Assembly (NCBI GenBank): GCA_964361785.1 | Contig: CAYIBX010000027.1 | Location: 1 to 13,017, forward strand | Length of the DNA: 13,017 nt | DNA from: UBA927 sp964361785 | GTDB taxonomy: Bacteria; Patescibacteriota; Microgenomatia; UBA10105; UBA927 | Reading direction: 5' to 3' | Shown here: in pieces, positions 1 through 6,985 of the stretch | Layout of the letters: each line of letters begins with the position of its first letter | Position numbering within the stretch: the stretch's first letter is position 1 | The notes under the pieces: generated by a model | What the model was told of the DNA's origin: nothing | What the model saw: the letters and a program-made list of their open reading frames with translations, nothing else | The model's database searches: none | Translations under genes and position numbers: made by a program

Positions 1-170
1 AGTTTGCTCAAGAATTTTAGAGAAAATCCGCTCTAAAGTACTCTAGACCCATATTTATACTGAAATAGATAGCCCGCTTGAACAGTTTTTGTTACACAGG
101 AATTTTATAAAAGCTGGATATTTTAAGCGCAGATTTGGGGAAAAAGATGCCAACATTTTGTCGTTTTATT
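1..170. other. Left-edge stretch with no supportable gene
   Basis: No complete gene is visible. Two plus-strand frames run in from the edge and stop quickly, at 34-36 and at 44-46, so the C-terminus of a plus-strand gene could lie here, but the remnants (11 and 14 residues) are too short to identify. There is a 7-bp inverted repeat (16-22 with 31-37, 8-base loop) without a following T-run. Nothing that looks like a tRNA or other RNA gene was seen. Confidence 0.4.
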
Positions 171-770
171 TCAATTAAGTTGCGGTAATATTTCCTTCGG
201 ATTAAGTGTGACATCATATTGTCTAATTTCTAGATGTAAATGATTTCCGGTTGACCAGCCTGTGGATCCCACTTCACCGATTTTAGTAGATTTCGTCACC
301 GCGTCACCTTGTTTAACAGTAATTTTTGATAAATGGCCATACAGCGACGTGAGTTCATCGGTATGTTTGATGAGTATATGTCTGCCGTACCCTAAAGAAA
401 GAAGAGACGTCCATGCGACGGTGCCGTCATGTACTGGATAAACGGATGTGCCATAATCAGCTTGTAAATCCAGTCCTGAGTGGCCACTAGAAAAGTTTTG
501 AGAAATGCCAAATGTAGAAAGTGGCCAGCGAAACCGTGAGGGGGCTATGATACCGTTTATATCTGTTTTTTCTGCTGTGTAGTACATGGCCATAGAGGCT
601 CTCACCTGTTGCATTTGTGGCAAAATAAACACGGCTACAAACGTAAGAATGGCTAAGTGGAAACCAATTATTTCTCTAAGAGAAAAATTCTCAAGATGCG
701 TTCGCAGAAATCGACTTAGGTTATTGCTGCCATATCGAGATTGAAGAAGCCATCTAATTGAATGTTTCAT
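171..770 (-). CDS. Membrane-anchored M23 family metallopeptidase
   Basis: A 199-residue zinc metallopeptidase of the M23 (lysostaphin/LytM) type, expected to cleave peptidoglycan cross-bridges outside the membrane. A hydrophobic segment at about residues 33-50 gives a single anchor with the C-terminal domain outside. The catalytic set is intact: HSGLD (His97, Asp101), YGHL (His146) and HLHLE (His177, His179), with the usual 'G.VGSTGWSTGNHLH' context. The domain fills residues 80-195, so the protein is a bare anchor plus catalytic domain with no coiled coil or LysM. The reading frame stays open to an ATG at 857, but I choose the ATG at 770: the longer form would be translated through the promoter and leader hairpin. 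It diverges from the PEGA/SH3 gene, another envelope protein. Identity of the family is firm; whether it is an active endopeptidase and on what cross-bridge is inference. Confidence 0.9.
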   Translation of the reverse strand: MKHSIRWLLQSRYGSNNLSRFLRTHLENFSLREIIGFHLAILTFVAVFILPQMQQVRASMAMYYTAEKTDINGIIAPSRFRWPLSTFGISQNFSSGHSGLDLQADYGTSVYPVHDGTVAWTSLLSLGYGRHILIKHTDELTSLYGHLSKITVKQGDAVTKSTKIGEVGSTGWSTGNHLHLEIRQYDVTLNPKEILPQLN

Positions 771-795
771 AAAAAAAGACTCCCAAGTAGGGAGT
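771..795 (-). promoter_or_regulatory. Terminator-like leader hairpin abutting the M23 start codon
   Basis: Read on the minus strand this is ACTCCC, loop TACTT, GGGAGT, then C and seven T's, followed directly by the ATG at 770. A perfect 6-bp stem followed by a U-run is the form of an intrinsic terminator, but no minus-strand gene lies upstream that it could end. With the promoter at 808-836 the transcript would begin near 801, so the hairpin would be almost the whole leader. It may be an attenuator or a 5' stabilising or translation-blocking structure; no Shine-Dalgarno is present. Confidence 0.6.
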
Positions 796-800
796 GCAAT

Positions 801-847
801 ACTATGTATAGTAGCAGAAAGACGGCCTATAGTCAAATAACTATAGG
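801..847. promoter_or_regulatory. Pair of related dyads over the M23 promoter
   Basis: CCTATAGT (826-833) and ACTATAGG (840-847) form a perfect 8-bp inverted repeat with a 6-base centre overlapping the minus-strand -35 box. A second, shorter dyad, ACTAT-GT-ATAGT (801-812), overlaps the -10 box and the predicted start of transcription. Both use the same ACTAT/ATAGT core, which is what two sites for one dimeric regulator would look like. No regulator gene is adjacent, and AT-rich dyads do arise by chance. Confidence 0.35.
808..836 (-). promoter_or_regulatory. Promoter of the M23 peptidase gene
   Basis: On the minus strand: -35 TTGACT (836 to 831), 17-base spacer, -10 TACTAT (813 to 808) preceded by TGC, giving an extended -10. 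Predicted transcription start is near 801, about 31 bases before the ATG. It points away from the plus-strand promoter at 857-885. Confidence 0.6.
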
Positions 848-856
848 TTAAAGTCA

Positions 857-885
857 TTGCGAGGCTTGAGTACGTGTGGTATGAT
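857..885 (+). promoter_or_regulatory. Promoter of the PEGA/SH3 gene
   Basis: -35 TTGCGA (857-862), 17-base spacer, and extended -10 TGG-TATGAT (877-885). The start of transcription should fall at about 892, giving a leader of only about six bases before the ATG at 898. A GAGG at 887-890, seven bases before that ATG, resembles a Shine-Dalgarno but would lie outside such a transcript. Confidence 0.55.
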
Positions 886-897
886 CGAGGCTACTTT

Positions 898-1788
898 ATG
901 AAACGTAAAGCCTTCTTTATTGTACTCTTTGTTGGTTTTCTTCTTCTCATTGCTGGAGTGATGAAATTTATCTCCTCGCGTACGCCAAAAGAAGGTGAAT
1001 TACGCGTTGAGAGTTCGCCCACTGTCAGCGTTTTTTTGGACAATAAACACATGGGCAGAACCCCATTTAAAGAGAAAGTAACGGCAGGTGAATATACACT
1101 GCGACTGGTGCCTGAAACAAATACGAGCGAGACTTCCTCATGGCAAGGAAAAATAATCATAAGCCCGAATCTATTAACCTACGTGAATGCTATCCTATCT
1201 GATAGTGAACTTTCATCTGCTATAGATATATTGTGGCTTGAAAAAAGCGTTTCCAAAAAGCCAGAATTATCCGTTATTACGAATCCTGACGGAGCTACGG
1301 TGCTTATAAACGACACGTCAAAAGGAGTGACACCCACAACTATCTCAGATCTTGATTCAGGCGAAGAAACGCTTACTATCGCCTCCCATGGGTTTTTGAC
1401 ACGTACGATGAAAGTCCGTCTTACTCCTGGATTTAAACTTATTGCATCATTTAAATTGGCACTTTCCGGTGCAGTGCCTACGCCTGAAGCGACGCCGGAC
1501 ATGACAGTATCTGGTACACCATCACCAACGTTAAAGGTGACACCCACAAAGGCTGCATCATCGTCCGCCACGTCGGATCCTAAAAAGCCATTTGTCATCA
1601 TTAAAGATACGCCGACGGGATTTTTGCGTGTGAGAGAAGAACCTTCTACGAGCGCTACTGAAGCGGCACGGGTTAATCCTGGTGAGAAGTATCACTTGGT
1701 AAGTGAGAAATCCGGATGGTTTGAAATAACTTATGAGCCCAATAAAGATGGATGGATCTCCGGCCAGTATGCGGAGAAAGTGGAGTAA
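898..1788 (+). CDS. PEGA-domain and SH3b surface protein
   Basis: A 296-residue membrane-anchored envelope protein. Residues 5-24 are a hydrophobic anchor. Two PEGA-type repeats follow: 33-72 (ending in the 'GRTPFKEKV.AGEYTL' form) and 123-187 ('GATVLINDTSKGVTPTTI'). PEGA domains are small beta modules thought to bind surface polysaccharide or peptidoglycan. A Pro/Thr/Ser-rich linker spans 192-230, and the C-terminus (231-296) is a bacterial SH3 domain with 'LRVREEPS' and 'DGWISGQYAEKV', typical of cell-wall binding. The frame extends upstream to a GTG at 874, but that codon lies inside the promoter, so ATG 898 with the anchor at its N-terminus is preferred. The gene diverges from the M23 peptidase; one plausible reading is a wall-binding partner for that enzyme, but this rests on proximity only. 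No catalytic domain is present. Confidence 0.85.
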   Translation: MKRKAFFIVLFVGFLLLIAGVMKFISSRTPKEGELRVESSPTVSVFLDNKHMGRTPFKEKVTAGEYTLRLVPETNTSETSSWQGKIIISPNLLTYVNAILSDSELSSAIDILWLEKSVSKKPELSVITNPDGATVLINDTSKGVTPTTISDLDSGEETLTIASHGFLTRTMKVRLTPGFKLIASFKLALSGAVPTPEATPDMTVSGTPSPTLKVTPTKAASSSATSDPKKPFVIIKDTPTGFLRVREEPSTSATEAARVNPGEKYHLVSEKSGWFEITYEPNKDGWISGQYAEKVE

Positions 1789-1803
1789 AAAGTTTACTTT
1801 TAC
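1785..1803. terminator. Weak AT-rich hairpin between convergent genes
   Basis: GTAAA (1785-1789), loop AAG, TTTAC (1793-1797), then TTTT; an alternative pairing is GTAAAA (1785-1790) with TTTTAC (1798-1803). It covers the stop codons of the PEGA/SH3 gene (1786-1788) and the convergent UbiA-like gene (1800-1802). The stem is short and AT-only apart from one pair, so termination here is uncertain. Confidence 0.25.
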
Positions 1804-2738
1804 CCGCCAATTCCATAGACTATTACCATAGTCGTCAGCGTCCATAAGACAACGGTTGCTAAGAGAGGGGCATCTGTAGTGAGGACTTGTTCAGGTGATT
1901 CGCCTTTCCCATGATAAATAAGCTGCATATAGCGCATGATTCCATATAAAACAAACGGAATTGTTACCATCATCCATTTGCGTTCAGGAAAATCAGTAAT
2001 AAAGTCGCTATAATTTTTAAAAATTAGACCTTCATTTATGGGTCGTGCTAAAAAAGTGTAGTACGTATAGGATATAAATGTAGACGTCGCAAACATAGAC
2101 GTATATGCATCAAGTAACTTCTCAGAATAGTGTGAAAGACTGGCCCGAGTGTCTTTTGGCAAGACCCCTTGATAGCTCTGCATGAGCGTTAATTCTGCGC
2201 GGCGTTTGCCAATGGCCAAAAAGAGTGCTAACGAGAGGGCTGCAAGCGCTAACCAAATGGATATATGAGAACCTGTTGCCGCCTCTCCGGCATACACGCG
2301 AAGTACGTATCCCACTGTTATAGCAATGATGTCGATGACGGATATTTTTTTAAATAATACTGAATAGGTGTATTGAAGAGTGATAAACAAAATGGAAAAT
2401 ATAAAAAATGATTGACCGATATATTTACTTAAGAGAAGTCCCATTGAAAGCAATACAAATGAGGTGAAAAGTGCTAGGTTGACCGGTAATTTTCCACTTG
2501 CTACCGGTCTGAATTTTTTAAATGGGTGCTTACGGTCGGCCTCGACATCCAAAACATCATTAAAAATATAGTTTGATGATGACAAAAGACAAAATGCTAT
2601 AAATCCTAAGAGTGTCGTAAAAAACGGTTGGGGATGGAATAGTTGACCGGTAAAAAATACGGTGGTAAAAAGCGCTACGTTTTTTAACCATTGTCGCGGC
2701 CTTGCCGCTTTGAGAATTGCGTAAAGTAGCTTACCCAT
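1800..2738 (-). CDS. UbiA-family decaprenyl-phosphate phosphoribosyltransferase-like enzyme
   Basis: A 312-residue polytopic membrane prenyltransferase of the UbiA superfamily. The N-terminal 'RPRQWLKNVALF' (13-24) and the first Asp-rich motif 'NDVLDVEADRKHP' (60-72: Asn60, Asp61, Asp64, Asp68) followed by 'RPVASG' are those of the Rv3806c-like group. In mycobacteria that group moves phosphoribose from PRPP to decaprenyl phosphate, the first step to decaprenyl-phosphoryl arabinose. The second conserved region is 'VIDIIAITVGYVLRVYAGEAATG' (about 134-156), then KRRAEL (178-183). About nine membrane segments are expected. It is the last gene of the minus-strand glycan operon. No DprE1/DprE2 epimerase genes are in the window, so the final donor (ribose or arabinose) cannot be told. 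The first 18 codons overlap the WecA-like gene; no other ATG precedes the RPRQW motif, so the overlap looks real. Confidence 0.85.
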   Translation of the reverse strand: MGKLLYAILKAARPRQWLKNVALFTTVFFTGQLFHPQPFFTTLLGFIAFCLLSSSNYIFNDVLDVEADRKHPFKKFRPVASGKLPVNLALFTSFVLLSMGLLLSKYIGQSFFIFSILFITLQYTYSVLFKKISVIDIIAITVGYVLRVYAGEAATGSHISIWLALAALSLALFLAIGKRRAELTLMQSYQGVLPKDTRASLSHYSEKLLDAYTSMFATSTFISYTYYTFLARPINEGLIFKNYSDFITDFPERKWMMVTIPFVLYGIMRYMQLIYHGKGESPEQVLTTDAPLLATVVLWTLTTMVIVYGIGG

Positions 2739-3772
2739 ACAAGAAACATGGCAAGCGTTACCGCAACGATTATGAATGCAAAAACTTTTAATTTACTCGT
2801 CACGATAAGCGAGACCAGCCCCAGTATAGCCGACACGCACCAGTAAAACAAGGCGATCCTTCGTTTGCCCCATCCAAGATCGAGGAGTTTGTGATGTAAG
2901 TGTCCGCGATCAGCGCGTACAGGTGATTTTTTTGTGCTGATGCGTCGAACAAGTGTGAATAAAGCATCCATCATCGGGATGCCAAGAACAAGAATAGCGG
3001 TGCCGACTTTGGCGTATGAGAGGATTCCCAACAATGCGAGGAAAAATCCCGCGAGCGTTTTTCCTCCATATCCAGGCATTATTTTTTGTGGATAAAAGTT
3101 CCACGGAAGAAATCCTAAGAACGCGCCGCTTACCATAAACGCGAGTAAGGTAATCCAGAGTTGTGTAGGGTCAGAGATGCTGTAGCGCAAGGATAACAAT
3201 CCTAATACAAAAGCAGATATCGAGACATATCCCGGCATTTGACCATCAACTCCTGCAGACCACCCGACTATATTCATAGTCCAAACAATCCAGAGGATAG
3301 CTAAGATTTGAGAGATGCCAAATGAGAATGGTACACCCCACAAAGGAATGGAGAGACTCCACTGTGAGAGATCAAGGATGCCGTTTGAGAGTGGATTGGT
3401 GATAAAAGGAATGACGCTTCCCGAGAAAACAACGATCATAGCTACAAACACATTTATGACAAGTCGTGTGTATGGATTTACATCTTTTTTATCATCAGCT
3501 AAACCAACGATGGTCAAAATGAACGCACCTATGATAATTCCTATCGTATGTATAGTAAGTGGAAGAAACGTGATCATAGCTATTGTCGTGCCGATAAAAA
3601 GCGCTAATCCACCAGCTCTAGGAATTGTTCCTTTGTGTGTGTTTGCCGGATGAAATCGAATAGTGGGGTCATCTACCAACTTCATTTTTATAGCAAATTT
3701 TATGACAAACGGGCTTACAATAAAGGTCATAAGCATAGCTACGACAAATGAAGAGATGATAGCAAGGATCAT
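2684..3772 (-). CDS. Divergent WecA/MraY-like polyprenyl-phosphate sugar-1-phosphate transferase
   Basis: A 362-residue protein with about ten to eleven membrane segments, of the glycosyltransferase family 4 (MraY/WecA/TagO). Family members move a HexNAc-1-phosphate from UDP-sugar to polyprenyl phosphate at the inner face of the membrane. Conserved elements seen: 'PRAGGLALFIG' (51-61), 'DDKKDVNP' (93-100), Asn225 in 'FLPWNFYP', Asp269, and 'DRGHLHH' (288-294). Two other catalytic motifs are changed: the usual N..N..DG.DG reads 'NIVGWSAGVDGQ' (167-178; Ala173 where an Asp is expected, Gly170 for the second Asn), and the usual MGD.GS reads 'MPGYGGK' (232-238, no Asp). The ATG overlaps the upstream stop as ATGA (coupled translation), and the 3' end overlaps the UbiA-like gene by 55 bases. 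It may use another substrate or mechanism, or have lost transferase activity. Family assignment is sure; function is not. Confidence 0.8.
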   Translation of the reverse strand: MILAIISSFVVAMLMTFIVSPFVIKFAIKMKLVDDPTIRFHPANTHKGTIPRAGGLALFIGTTIAMITFLPLTIHTIGIIIGAFILTIVGLADDKKDVNPYTRLVINVFVAMIVVFSGSVIPFITNPLSNGILDLSQWSLSIPLWGVPFSFGISQILAILWIVWTMNIVGWSAGVDGQMPGYVSISAFVLGLLSLRYSISDPTQLWITLLAFMVSGAFLGFLPWNFYPQKIMPGYGGKTLAGFFLALLGILSYAKVGTAILVLGIPMMDALFTLVRRISTKKSPVRADRGHLHHKLLDLGWGKRRIALFYWCVSAILGLVSLIVTSKLKVFAFIIVAVTLAMFLVWVSYFTQFSKRQGRDNG

Positions 3773-4152
3773 AGTATGAGCGTCAGAATTTTAAGTATGA
3801 TGTACATACTCATGAGCGAAACCGTTGTAGACGTAAGAAATAATATGCGAGTAAACAGTGGATGTTCGAGTGTAAATTTATTTGCAGCCATGATGTTGCC
3901 AACATAGACCAAGACGCTTACAAGAATTGGTATAAGAAGGAGTGCAGGATGTGTGAGTCGCTCTTCTCCCCAAGGCCTACTAAACCAAAGCGGAATTTTT
4001 GTGGGTAATTTACGCCAATACCAAAGTATTATACTTGTCCCCACTATGCTTTGGGTCAAGTTTGTAATCGTCGCGATTTTGTATACCCATAGTTGTTGAT
4101 AAGAGTTATTCGCTTCTTCAAGCCGTAAGATCTTTGGAAGAGTAAATTTCAT
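3769..4152 (-). CDS. Small three-helix membrane protein, possibly DUF1648-like
   Basis: A 127-residue protein I do not recognise with certainty. Hydrophobic helices lie at about 28-45, 71-90 and 101-126. Between the first two is 'RKLPTKIPLWFSRPWGEERL' (about 47-66), which resembles the 'LP..IP.HF...G' loop of DUF1648 proteins; this is a weak, remembered similarity. It starts two bases after the GT39 stop and ends in an ATGA overlap with the WecA-like gene, so it is locked into the glycan operon and probably helps or regulates one of its membrane neighbours. No catalytic motif is visible. No Shine-Dalgarno is obvious before the ATG, consistent with translation by re-initiation from the gene before it. 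Confidence 0.75.
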   Translation of the reverse strand: MKFTLPKILRLEEANNSYQQLWVYKIATITNLTQSIVGTSIILWYWRKLPTKIPLWFSRPWGEERLTHPALLLIPILVSVLVYVGNIMAANKFTLEHPLFTRILFLTSTTVSLMSMYIILKILTLIL

Positions 4153-4154
4153 GT

Positions 4155-5477
4155 TTATTGAATAAGTGGTGACTGGTACATAATCGTATATGTGCCATTG
4201 CCATGAACCACAAATGCTTTTATAGGATAGGTTGGGAGGTCGGTCTTCATATTTTCCTTTGAGACAATTGCATCACCTATGTACCAAGGAAATGGATTAT
4301 TTGATGGGTTGTACATAAACATGCGTTTACGATCCGCGGCATAATATTTCGTTTCCATATATATGATGGGATCATCAGCATAAATAACATCAGATGGACT
4401 CATAAGTGCGTTTATTTCTTCTATAACAGGGCGTATGGGGAATTTGGCGTGCTGTGTCGGGTACCATGCATTAAACCAAAAAAGGAAGAGTAGTATAGTA
4501 CACGCGGCGGCTTTTTGTACCCAGAGTTTGGATATGGATTGTATCGCAAAAGCGATGAGAAAAACCTCACCGATGGTGACAAAAATAAGATAGCGATTCA
4601 CAAATAATGGTTTGAAAAAAGATACTCCGATTACAAGAAAAAGTGGCACCACAACAACTGAAAGAAAGAGTCCATTCCTCAATCGAGTTTTGGGTACGCG
4701 TAATGAAAGGATGAAAAATCCCAGAAGGATTATAGAAAGGAATTTGGTATATATCCATCCAAACCAAGGAGTTCCTTCAAACCCTATGAACATGTTGCCT
4801 AGAACCGAGATTATCAACTGGATGTCTACAGGGTAATACCATGAGTTGGCAAGCTGTTTGGATAAAAGAACGATTCGTATAATCCATGGTAATATACCAA
4901 GTGTAATAGCGCTAAACGATACTACTGCAGGATGAGAAAGCAGCCTTTTCCACGTCATTTTTTCAAAAGAGAACTCTGTGAGAAATAAATGGACGCCAAT
5001 ACTCGCAAAAAGAAACCCCATATAAACGTGGGTGTAAAATCCTACTAAGGAAGAAAGCACAAACCAAAACCATTTTTTAGTAGCGTAGGTATACAGTATT
5101 GCAGTTGAAAAAAATATATACCATCCATACGTGCGAACTTCAAATGCGTAATACAAAAGCATCGGATTTAAGAAAAACGAAAGCGGGAGAAAGATCGAAA
5201 GCCAGTGTTTTTTAAATAGGTGAGCCGCCCATTCAAGTACGATAATGGTGGCTAATGTAAATCCAAGAAGTGACAATCCGCGAGCAGCTATTTCAGATTC
5301 ACCAAAAATCTTCATCCACAGATGAAGCATCGTGTAATATAGCGGCGGCTCGAACCCTAATTTGGTGATGATAAATGGAATTGAACGCTCTGATGCGAGT
5401 ATTGAGAAGGCCTCATCGCGCCAAAGGCTTTGGACAAGATAGAAAAGCGGAGAATGCGAAAGCAGATATTGAAACAT
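4155..5477 (-). CDS. GT39/PMT-like membrane glycosyltransferase
   Basis: A 440-residue polytopic protein of the ArnT/PMT (GT-C) kind, which transfers sugar from a polyprenyl-phosphate donor outside the membrane. The signature region is at the N-terminus: 'LWRDEAFS' (18-25, with the catalytic-type Asp21-Glu22), then 'FEPPLYYTMLHLWMKIFGES' (42-61) and 'AARGLSLLG'. Eight to ten membrane segments follow, and residues 350-440 form a soluble C-terminal domain. The first helix before Asp-Glu is short, but the start is fixed: an in-frame TGA lies eight codons upstream and no other ATG intervenes. It begins seven bases after the GT2 stop and has its own -10 box (5484-5489). The adjacent UbiA-like enzyme could supply the lipid-linked sugar, but acceptor and donor cannot be read from sequence. 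Confidence 0.82.
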   Translation of the reverse strand: MFQYLLSHSPLFYLVQSLWRDEAFSILASERSIPFIITKLGFEPPLYYTMLHLWMKIFGESEIAARGLSLLGFTLATIIVLEWAAHLFKKHWLSIFLPLSFFLNPMLLYYAFEVRTYGWYIFFSTAILYTYATKKWFWFVLSSLVGFYTHVYMGFLFASIGVHLFLTEFSFEKMTWKRLLSHPAVVSFSAITLGILPWIIRIVLLSKQLANSWYYPVDIQLIISVLGNMFIGFEGTPWFGWIYTKFLSIILLGFFILSLRVPKTRLRNGLFLSVVVVPLFLVIGVSFFKPLFVNRYLIFVTIGEVFLIAFAIQSISKLWVQKAAACTILLFLFWFNAWYPTQHAKFPIRPVIEEINALMSPSDVIYADDPIIYMETKYYAADRKRMFMYNPSNNPFPWYIGDAIVSKENMKTDLPTYPIKAFVVHGNGTYTIMYQSPLIQ

Positions 5478-5483
5478 ATCTGT

Positions 5484-5489
5484 ATTATA
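5484..5489 (-). promoter_or_regulatory. -10 box for the GT39-like gene, exactly 6 bases before ATG
   Basis: Minus strand TATAAT, then ACAGAT, then the ATG at 5477. The box contains the TAA stop of the upstream GT2 gene (5487-5485). No good -35 is visible at 16-18 bases. The spacing puts the transcription start on the A of the ATG, matching the boxes at 10243-10248, 12575-12580 and 12999-13004. Confidence 0.55.
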
Positions 5490-6966
5490 CCTTCTCTGTC
5501 ACGCGATATTCTAGTCGTTTTCCAAGCATTAATCTGGTGTGTGCGTCCAGTCCCGGAAGCGCTGAGAGAAAAAATGAAATAAACGGCAAGGTCACCCATT
5601 GTAAATAAAGAAGAGGAATCTTCCATCGGGGATAGTCTTTCGGCGGCGGCGGCTTTATGCGCCAATCGATTATAAATACAATGACAAGGAAAATAGTAGA
5701 CAGGGTCAAGATTCCCGATGATATCCGTGATAGATTGTGTCCTAAGACTGTGCGTCCAAATTGCGGGTTGATAAGGGAAGGCACAGCGCTTCCTATAGTG
5801 ATGAGAAACCAATTTACAGGCCATAATATGTGGTGTTCTAACAGATTGGAAATTTTGGAGAACCTGTTTAACAATGGGATGTTTGTCGTAAGCACTGCTT
5901 GGCGAATAACGTATGGAATATCAGAAACGCCCCATGCCCACCGTTTATTTTGTTCATAATGGTTGATGAAGGTGTTTAAAAAGCTGTGACTTTCTGCTGC
6001 ATCTACAAGTATAGGAAGATAAATTGGTCGAACCTCAACCTTTTCGCCTTTTGCAAAATATACTTTAAAGAACATGTGATAGTCTTCAGGAATTACATCG
6101 ACAGACCAATATCCCACATCTATGGCAGTTTGAAGTGATAGAGAATATGTCGAAAAATTAATTAGTCTATTTTTTTGAGAAAGGACCGCTAAATTCCAAA
6201 TACTATTTAAGGTGTTCATAAATCTATTAGGAAGTGGGATGCGCCAGATGTTGTTATAAAACATAATGCTTCCTTGATAGAAGTGAAATTCTCGATCTTT
6301 ATCGAGAAGGAATTGATACGAAAGGGCAGAAAAATATTTGGAATGCGGGAGAGCATCCGCATCGCAAGACGTCACGGTGGTCCATGTAAATGGCAATGCA
6401 TGGCTTTTCATATACGCGACTACCGCTTTGGCAGCAAACGCCATATTAGATGATTTACCGGATATTTCACCGCGAACAAGGATATGTTTCGTAATCAATA
6501 CATGATAAAAAACGTCTTGAAACTCGCGTATAAGTTGCATTGTGGTTTCTATAGCTTTTTCGTCTTTGGATTCAGTGGCTAGGACAACAAGGAGGCGTTT
6601 GGCAGGGAAGTCTTGGTTTTTGAGATTTTCGAGTGTGCGACGCAGGATATGAATAGGCTCGTTGTATTCAGGGATGATCACCACGTGATAAAGATCGTTG
6701 TAGTGTGGAAGTTGACTGCTTAACTGTTTCCAATTGACTGTGGCGTGAGCTGTATAGGTGACGAATGATCGTAATGCGTAAGTAACGAGTGCGACTGATT
6801 TATAAAACCAATACACGTCGAAGGTAATGATAAGGTACGCTACAAATGCTGGATGGTAAAAAGATAACCATATCGGCATGGTGATAATAAACCACGACGT
6901 CGCGGGGATCAATATTTCAAAAACGCGAATGCTTTTGTTGGGGTACCGCAAAAATAAATTATGCAT
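5485..6966 (-). CDS. Processive-type GT2 membrane glycosyltransferase (BcsA-like fold)
   Basis: A 493-residue glycosyltransferase family 2 protein with two N-terminal helices (about 17-37 and 41-64), a cytosolic catalytic domain, and three or four C-terminal helices (about 375-475). The catalytic signatures are complete: 'VVIIPEYNEP' (95-104), 'SCDAD' (200-204), 'IPEDYHMFFK' (292-301; Asp295) and QxxRW as 'QNKRWAWG' (339-346). This D, DxD, (E)D, QxxRW set is that of cellulose synthase, hyaluronan synthase and other processive beta-glycosyltransferases that use UDP-sugars and extrude the product. There is no PilZ domain for cyclic di-GMP. Product is unknown. It starts 20 bases after the tatD stop and precedes the GT39-like gene by seven bases. 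A bacterial polysaccharide backbone synthase is the most likely role; a non-processive enzyme of the same fold is possible. Confidence 0.85.
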   Translation of the reverse strand: MHNLFLRYPNKSIRVFEILIPATSWFIITMPIWLSFYHPAFVAYLIITFDVYWFYKSVALVTYALRSFVTYTAHATVNWKQLSSQLPHYNDLYHVVIIPEYNEPIHILRRTLENLKNQDFPAKRLLVVLATESKDEKAIETTMQLIREFQDVFYHVLITKHILVRGEISGKSSNMAFAAKAVVAYMKSHALPFTWTTVTSCDADALPHSKYFSALSYQFLLDKDREFHFYQGSIMFYNNIWRIPLPNRFMNTLNSIWNLAVLSQKNRLINFSTYSLSLQTAIDVGYWSVDVIPEDYHMFFKVYFAKGEKVEVRPIYLPILVDAAESHSFLNTFINHYEQNKRWAWGVSDIPYVIRQAVLTTNIPLLNRFSKISNLLEHHILWPVNWFLITIGSAVPSLINPQFGRTVLGHNLSRISSGILTLSTIFLVIVFIIDWRIKPPPPKDYPRWKIPLLYLQWVTLPFISFFLSALPGLDAHTRLMLGKRLEYRVTEKV

Positions 6967-6985
6967 AGAGAGACTATCAAGCTAA

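Noticed and set aside
33..50. An 18-base stretch matching the reverse complement of 12965-12982 at 16 of 18 bases, at both ends of the window
   Set aside because: A rough count of all pairs in 13 kb on both strands gives a few such matches by chance, and no further structure supports a repeat.
1..60. Possible tRNA or small RNA from the local hairpin at 16-37
   Set aside because: No T-loop, acceptor pairing or T-run; the structure is a single 7-bp AT-rich stem.
771..857. Longer 228-residue form of the M23 peptidase from ATG 857
   Set aside because: It would be translated through the promoter and leader hairpin and adds a sequence unlike a signal peptide.
874..897. Longer start (GTG at 874) for the PEGA/SH3 protein
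   Set aside because: The extra eight codons lie over the -10 box, and the ATG at 898 puts the membrane anchor at the N-terminus.
3315..3653. Plus-strand open frame of 112 codons opposite the WecA-like gene
   Set aside because: It is antisense to well-conserved motifs, has no recognisable protein features and no promoter or ribosome site; a shadow frame.
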